Source: Cellulosilyticum sp.
GTDB taxonomy: Bacteria > Bacillota > Clostridia > Lachnospirales > Cellulosilyticaceae
NCBI GenBank assembly: GCA_015058045.1
Contig: SVDC01000015.1
Location: 1-64,000, forward strand
DNA: 64,000 nucleotides
Direction of reading: 5' to 3'
Made by a program: the position numbers and the translations under genes. The notes beneath the pieces are model-generated. The model had not been told where the DNA came from. It saw only the letters and a list, made by a program, of their open reading frames with translations, and ran no database searches. Positions within the stretch are counted from its first letter, which is position 1. Each line of letters starts with the position of its first letter. Positions 62,603 to 64,000 of the stretch are shown piece by piece.

Positions 62603-62670
62603 TATAATAGAGAACATTAGGCATCCGGGCAAAAGCTTGTCATACAAATATGGCTTAAAGGATGGCTAAT
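62603..62670 (+). promoter_or_regulatory. Promoter and structured leader of unknown class
   Basis: TATAAT at 62603-62608 is followed by a folded element. ATTAGGCATCC (62616-62626) pairs with GGATGGCTAAT (62660-62670): eleven positions with a single G-G mismatch. Inside are AAGC/GCTT and TTGT/ACAA stems. The remaining loop bases are GGGCAA and ATATG. This is as expected of a regulatory RNA, but no known riboswitch motif matched in my memory. It lies about 120-175 bases upstream of the tocopherol-cyclase-like gene. Confidence 0.45.
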
Positions 62671-62791
62671 CATAAGATTTAAAATAGGGGTTGATTCGTA
62701 GAAGGACTCTGTTTTGAGATAAGTATAGGCAAAAATGAATAGAAGCAATAGAAAAAGACAAAATATAGTAGTATGAAAATGAGGTGTTCCA

Positions 62792-63709
62792 ATGAAAAAG
62801 CAAAAAAACTATTTTGAAGAATGGCAGATGAAAGTTTTAGATGCAAAACAAGAAAAGGTACTAGGTATATCAATACATTTAGACCAAATAGGTGAAACAA
62901 ATGAGGGGATGCTTCAAGTAAGTTATGATACAGGAATAGATTGCAATAGAATTTCTTTTAAATGTGATGAGCTTAGTAGTCATGAAGAGGCTATTATAGC
63001 AGGCAAAAATCATATTGGGGCGGAAGAAGTTTTATTAGATATAAATGAGAAGAAATTGTCTATTAAAGGAAAGTTGATGATTAATCGTGTAATCAATCTA
63101 AATCAATCTTTTTTGAAGCCAGGATTAATGGGATATTATAAGCATATTCCATTTTTAGAGTTTTACCAAGAAGTTCTTACACTTCAGGGTAAAGTAGCAG
63201 GTGAGTTTTGTATAGATGGGGAAACAGTTGATTTTACTGATGGACATTATTTTTTGCAGAAACAGTGGGGAAGCAAATTTCCTAATGTATGGCTTTGGGC
63301 GCAGTGTAGTGGGTTTGAGAAGAAAAAAGATTTAGCCATTATGGTAGGTGTGGCCAGATTAAAAGTATTGTTTAATTACTACACGGCTTTTGCTATTCCA
63401 ATTTATTATAATGACCAAGTTGAAATTTTCTCTAATTATAATGGAGGCCATATTTCAAAACTGTATCGTTATAAAGGATATATACACTGTACTATTATTC
63501 AAAAAGATAAATTGTTAGATCTTAAAATATATGGGAGGGATGAGGTAGAGCGTACTTCTTCTAAAGAATCCCATGGTATTAGAGATATTTATGAATGTAA
63601 TCGAGTGAAAATGGAAGTTAAAATTTCTCAAAATGGCAATGTGCTACTAGAAGATTCAAGTTTAGAATGTAGTATAGAAATGGGTGGAAATACGTCTAAA
63701 TTAAAATAA
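62792..63709 (+). CDS. Tocopherol-cyclase-like (lipocalin-type) protein
   Basis: A 305-residue protein. GYYKHIPFLEFYQEV (about residues 114-128) and FTDGHYFLQKQWGSKFPNVW with LWAQC (about 150-174) match the tocopherol cyclase/CrtC-AttH family pattern (G-Y/F-Y-x(4)-PF-x-E, then the K-x-WG-x-x-FP-x-x-W motif). An anaerobe does not make tocopherol, so the protein probably binds or modifies another lipid; substrate unknown. There is no signal peptide or membrane helix, so it is cytoplasmic. GAGGTG lies six bases before the ATG. It is preceded by a structured leader and followed 37 bases later by another gene. Confidence 0.75.
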   Translation: MKKQKNYFEEWQMKVLDAKQEKVLGISIHLDQIGETNEGMLQVSYDTGIDCNRISFKCDELSSHEEAIIAGKNHIGAEEVLLDINEKKLSIKGKLMINRVINLNQSFLKPGLMGYYKHIPFLEFYQEVLTLQGKVAGEFCIDGETVDFTDGHYFLQKQWGSKFPNVWLWAQCSGFEKKKDLAIMVGVARLKVLFNYYTAFAIPIYYNDQVEIFSNYNGGHISKLYRYKGYIHCTIIQKDKLLDLKIYGRDEVERTSSKESHGIRDIYECNRVKMEVKISQNGNVLLEDSSLECSIEMGGNTSKLK

Positions 63710-63746
63710 TAAGACATAAGGTAACTATATGAAGGGAGGTAGTATA

Positions 63747-64000
63747 ATGTTAGGCATAAAAAAACAGTTAATTAAGAGTATGATTAAACTAGAAGTTGTT
63801 GGTAATACACCTGGTAAACTCCAAATATATGTTGCACAGCTTAAGAAAATAGACGATGAGTATAAGCATTATCAAGCTTATGCAGAAAATGCCATTTCTC
63901 TTTTAAAGGGAATTAATGACTTCGATGTGGACTATCAAAAAGGGATTGTCACTATAAACTACGATACAAGTGTAGTAAACGCACAACAAATTTATAGGTG
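63747..64000 (+). CDS. HMA-like hypothetical protein, cut by window end
   Basis: The first 84 codons of a gene whose 3' end lies outside the window. GGGAGG precedes the ATG by seven bases. The protein begins MLGIKKQLIKSMIKLEVV and is followed by a beta-alpha-beta segment, AISLLKGINDFDVDYQKGIV then TINYDTSVVNAQQIY, which has the spacing of heavy-metal-associated (HMA) folds but lacks CxxC. The role is unknown. It starts 37 bases after the tocopherol-cyclase-like gene and is probably cotranscribed. Confidence 0.6.
   Translation, partial: MLGIKKQLIKSMIKLEVVGNTPGKLQIYVAQLKKIDDEYKHYQAYAENAISLLKGINDFDVDYQKGIVTINYDTSVVNAQQIYR

Overview
The window is AT-rich DNA packed with genes that have strong Shine-Dalgarno sites. 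It encodes pyruvate:ferredoxin oxidoreductase, a clostridial-type ferredoxin, sporulation-associated membrane proteins (YtaF-like, SpoVB-like, BofA), a large Gram-positive-type SRP RNA and a YesM/YesN-controlled oligosaccharide importer. This points to an anaerobic, probably spore-forming and motile plant-polysaccharide degrader of the Clostridia (Lachnospirales; Cellulosilyticum-like is my best guess, from recall, not from a search). No rRNA, tRNA, CRISPR array, prophage or intact insertion sequence was seen.

Layout. 1-12 kb: MerR regulator, a DUF3267 membrane zincin-like protein, a ZIP metal transporter, a DtxR/MntR-like regulator, PFOR, an EEP-family phosphatase/nuclease, a free-standing alanyl-tRNA editing protein and a flavodoxin. 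10.9-13.4 kb (minus strand): an ECF sigma factor overlapping a DUF4179 membrane partner, and the broken remains of an AraC-type regulator. 13.7-25.7 kb: a carbohydrate locus with GH95 alpha-L-fucosidase, two ABC permeases, a lipoprotein binding protein, a GH31 alpha-xylosidase and a YesM/YesN two-component system, best read as uptake and trimming of fucosylated xyloglucan oligosaccharides. 25.8-35 kb: DUF2225 protein, monocluster ferredoxin, dicarboxylate/amino-acid symporter, pyruvate kinase with a PEP-utiliser tail, YjiH-like membrane protein, a two-gene chromate transporter and an unknown membrane-anchored coiled-coil protein.

35.3-50 kb follows the order tadA - SRP RNA - dnaX - ybaB - recR - bofA known from Bacillus, but with extra genes inserted: an AraC regulator and YtaF between the SRP RNA and dnaX, and a GGDEF/EAL protein, a SpoVB-like flippase and a DUF6240/FliS-like pair between recR and bofA. 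The DUF6240 - small protein - FliS-like unit is preceded by a sigma-D (sigma-28)-like promoter. I judge it the most interesting candidate system: a putative flagellar export substrate or hook-length-control-like protein with its own chaperone. Just after bofA, a 377-bp gap carries a cluster of same-strand DnaA-box sequences and a promoter-terminator pair that could make a small RNA.

50-64 kb: two poorly characterised proteins (one a flavodoxin-like domain joined to an SCP2-like domain), a HIT protein, asparagine synthetase (minus), a malic enzyme - MurG - cytosolic chemotaxis receptor operon, CTP synthase, a DUF368 (PopT-type) lipid carrier transporter (minus), a tocopherol-cyclase-like protein behind a structured leader, and a gene cut by the window end. 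Several starts were moved inward from the longest reading frame because the ribosome binding site lies inside or beside the first codons.
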